Shown here: piece after piece, positions 5,648 through 5,714 of the stretch
How positions within the stretch are numbered: the stretch's first letter is position 1
Layout of the letters: each line of letters starts with the position of its first letter
Source: Candidatus Bathyarchaeota archaeon B26-1
Lineage (GTDB): Archaea; Thermoproteota; Bathyarchaeia; Bathyarchaeales; B26-1
Length of the DNA stretch: 5,714 nucleotides
Assembly (NCBI GenBank): GCA_001593925.1
Contig: LUCD01000096.1
Span: forward strand, 1-5,714
Direction of reading: 5' to 3'
Program-made: the position numbers and the translations under genes
The notes under the pieces: generated by a model
Told to the model about the DNA's origin: nothing
The model's database searches: none
The model's input: the letters and a program-made list of their open reading frames with translations, nothing else

Positions 5648-5662
5648 TTTCTCTCAGAGAAA
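5648..5662. promoter_or_regulatory. Perfect 15-base inverted repeat, probable operator of the regulator gene
   Basis: TTTCTCT, one central C, then AGAGAAA. All seven base pairs of the arms match. It abuts the TATA-like box and lies between it and the predicted transcription start near 5639. A bound winged-helix dimer there would block initiation. The one-base centre makes an RNA hairpin unlikely, so a DNA operator is the better reading. That the neighbouring regulator binds it is inference. Confidence 0.55.
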
Positions 5663-5668
5663 TATAAG
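5661..5668 (-). promoter_or_regulatory. TATA-like box of the regulator gene
   Basis: The minus strand reads CTTATATT. Transcription would start near 5639, leaving a leader of about 30 bases to the TTG start, or almost none to the out-of-frame ATG at 5637. Confidence 0.55.
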
Positions 5669-5694
5669 GTTTGTTCAGGGACTGTGGAGCAAAC
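5669..5694. repeat. Imperfect inverted repeat upstream of the regulator TATA box
   Basis: GTTTGTTC (5669-5676), a 10-base spacer, then GAGCAAAC (5687-5694). Seven of eight arm positions pair. It covers the region just upstream of the TATA box, where archaeal activators often bind. It may be a second regulatory site, though it could be chance. Confidence 0.35.
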
Positions 5695-5714
5695 GGTCGT
5701 AGAGAACATCTTTT

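Noticed and set aside
5287..5702. Plus-strand frames opposite the regulator and its promoter
   Set aside because: Antisense to a clear winged-helix gene, composition not protein-like, and no promoter or ribosome site.
1..5714. tRNA, rRNA, CRISPR repeats, insertion sequences or attachment sites
   Set aside because: No regularly spaced repeats, transposase pattern, cloverleaf or rRNA-like block was seen on either strand by eye.

Overview
The window looks archaeal and probably thermophilic. Most intergenic gaps carry A/T-rich TATA-like boxes with the spacing expected of archaeal promoters. Arginine codons are largely AGG/AGA, and TTG starts occur behind GGAGG-like ribosome sites. One gene is a clear formylmethanofuran:tetrahydromethanopterin formyltransferase (ftr), and another resembles an archaeal HAD family (COG4030/EhaR-like). 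A member of the TACK archaea (Bathyarchaeia- or Caldarchaeia-like) fits best, but this is inference. Euryarchaeal groups cannot be excluded. No marker gene, rRNA, tRNA, insertion sequence or CRISPR array is present.

Layout: (1) Positions 1-46 are probably the 3' tail of an upstream gene, followed closely by a small single-domain cupin (54-365). (2) Convergent to the cupin is a minus-strand HpcH/HpaI-family aldolase-like gene (449-1234), with a 241-base divergent promoter region to its right. (3) From that region a plus-strand HAD-family phosphohydrolase-like gene (1476-2552) departs. (4) After a 67-base gap with its own TATA boxes comes ftr (2620-3534). Its stop overlaps the start of a PfkB-family kinase (3531-4475) by four bases, so the two are a translationally coupled pair. 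(5) A 134-base gap with a TATA-like box leads to a PHP-domain metal-dependent phosphoesterase (4610-5290). (6) Convergent to it is a small winged-helix regulator (5315-5608, minus) whose promoter carries a perfect 15-base inverted repeat beside the TATA box.

How the genes may work together: Ftr moves the formyl group between methanofuran and tetrahydromethanopterin, a C1 step used in CO2 reduction, formate assimilation or C1 oxidation. Around it lie a phosphatase-like HAD protein, a small-molecule kinase and a PHP phosphoesterase. That concentration of phosphoryl-transfer enzymes suggests metabolism or salvage of a phosphorylated metabolite or C1 cofactor precursor, but no substrate can be read from the sequence. 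The strongest second-look items are the overlapping ftr-pfkB pair, the aldolase-like protein lacking the usual catalytic His and Arg, the operator-like palindrome at the regulator promoter, and a probable one-base frame disruption at that regulator's N-terminus.
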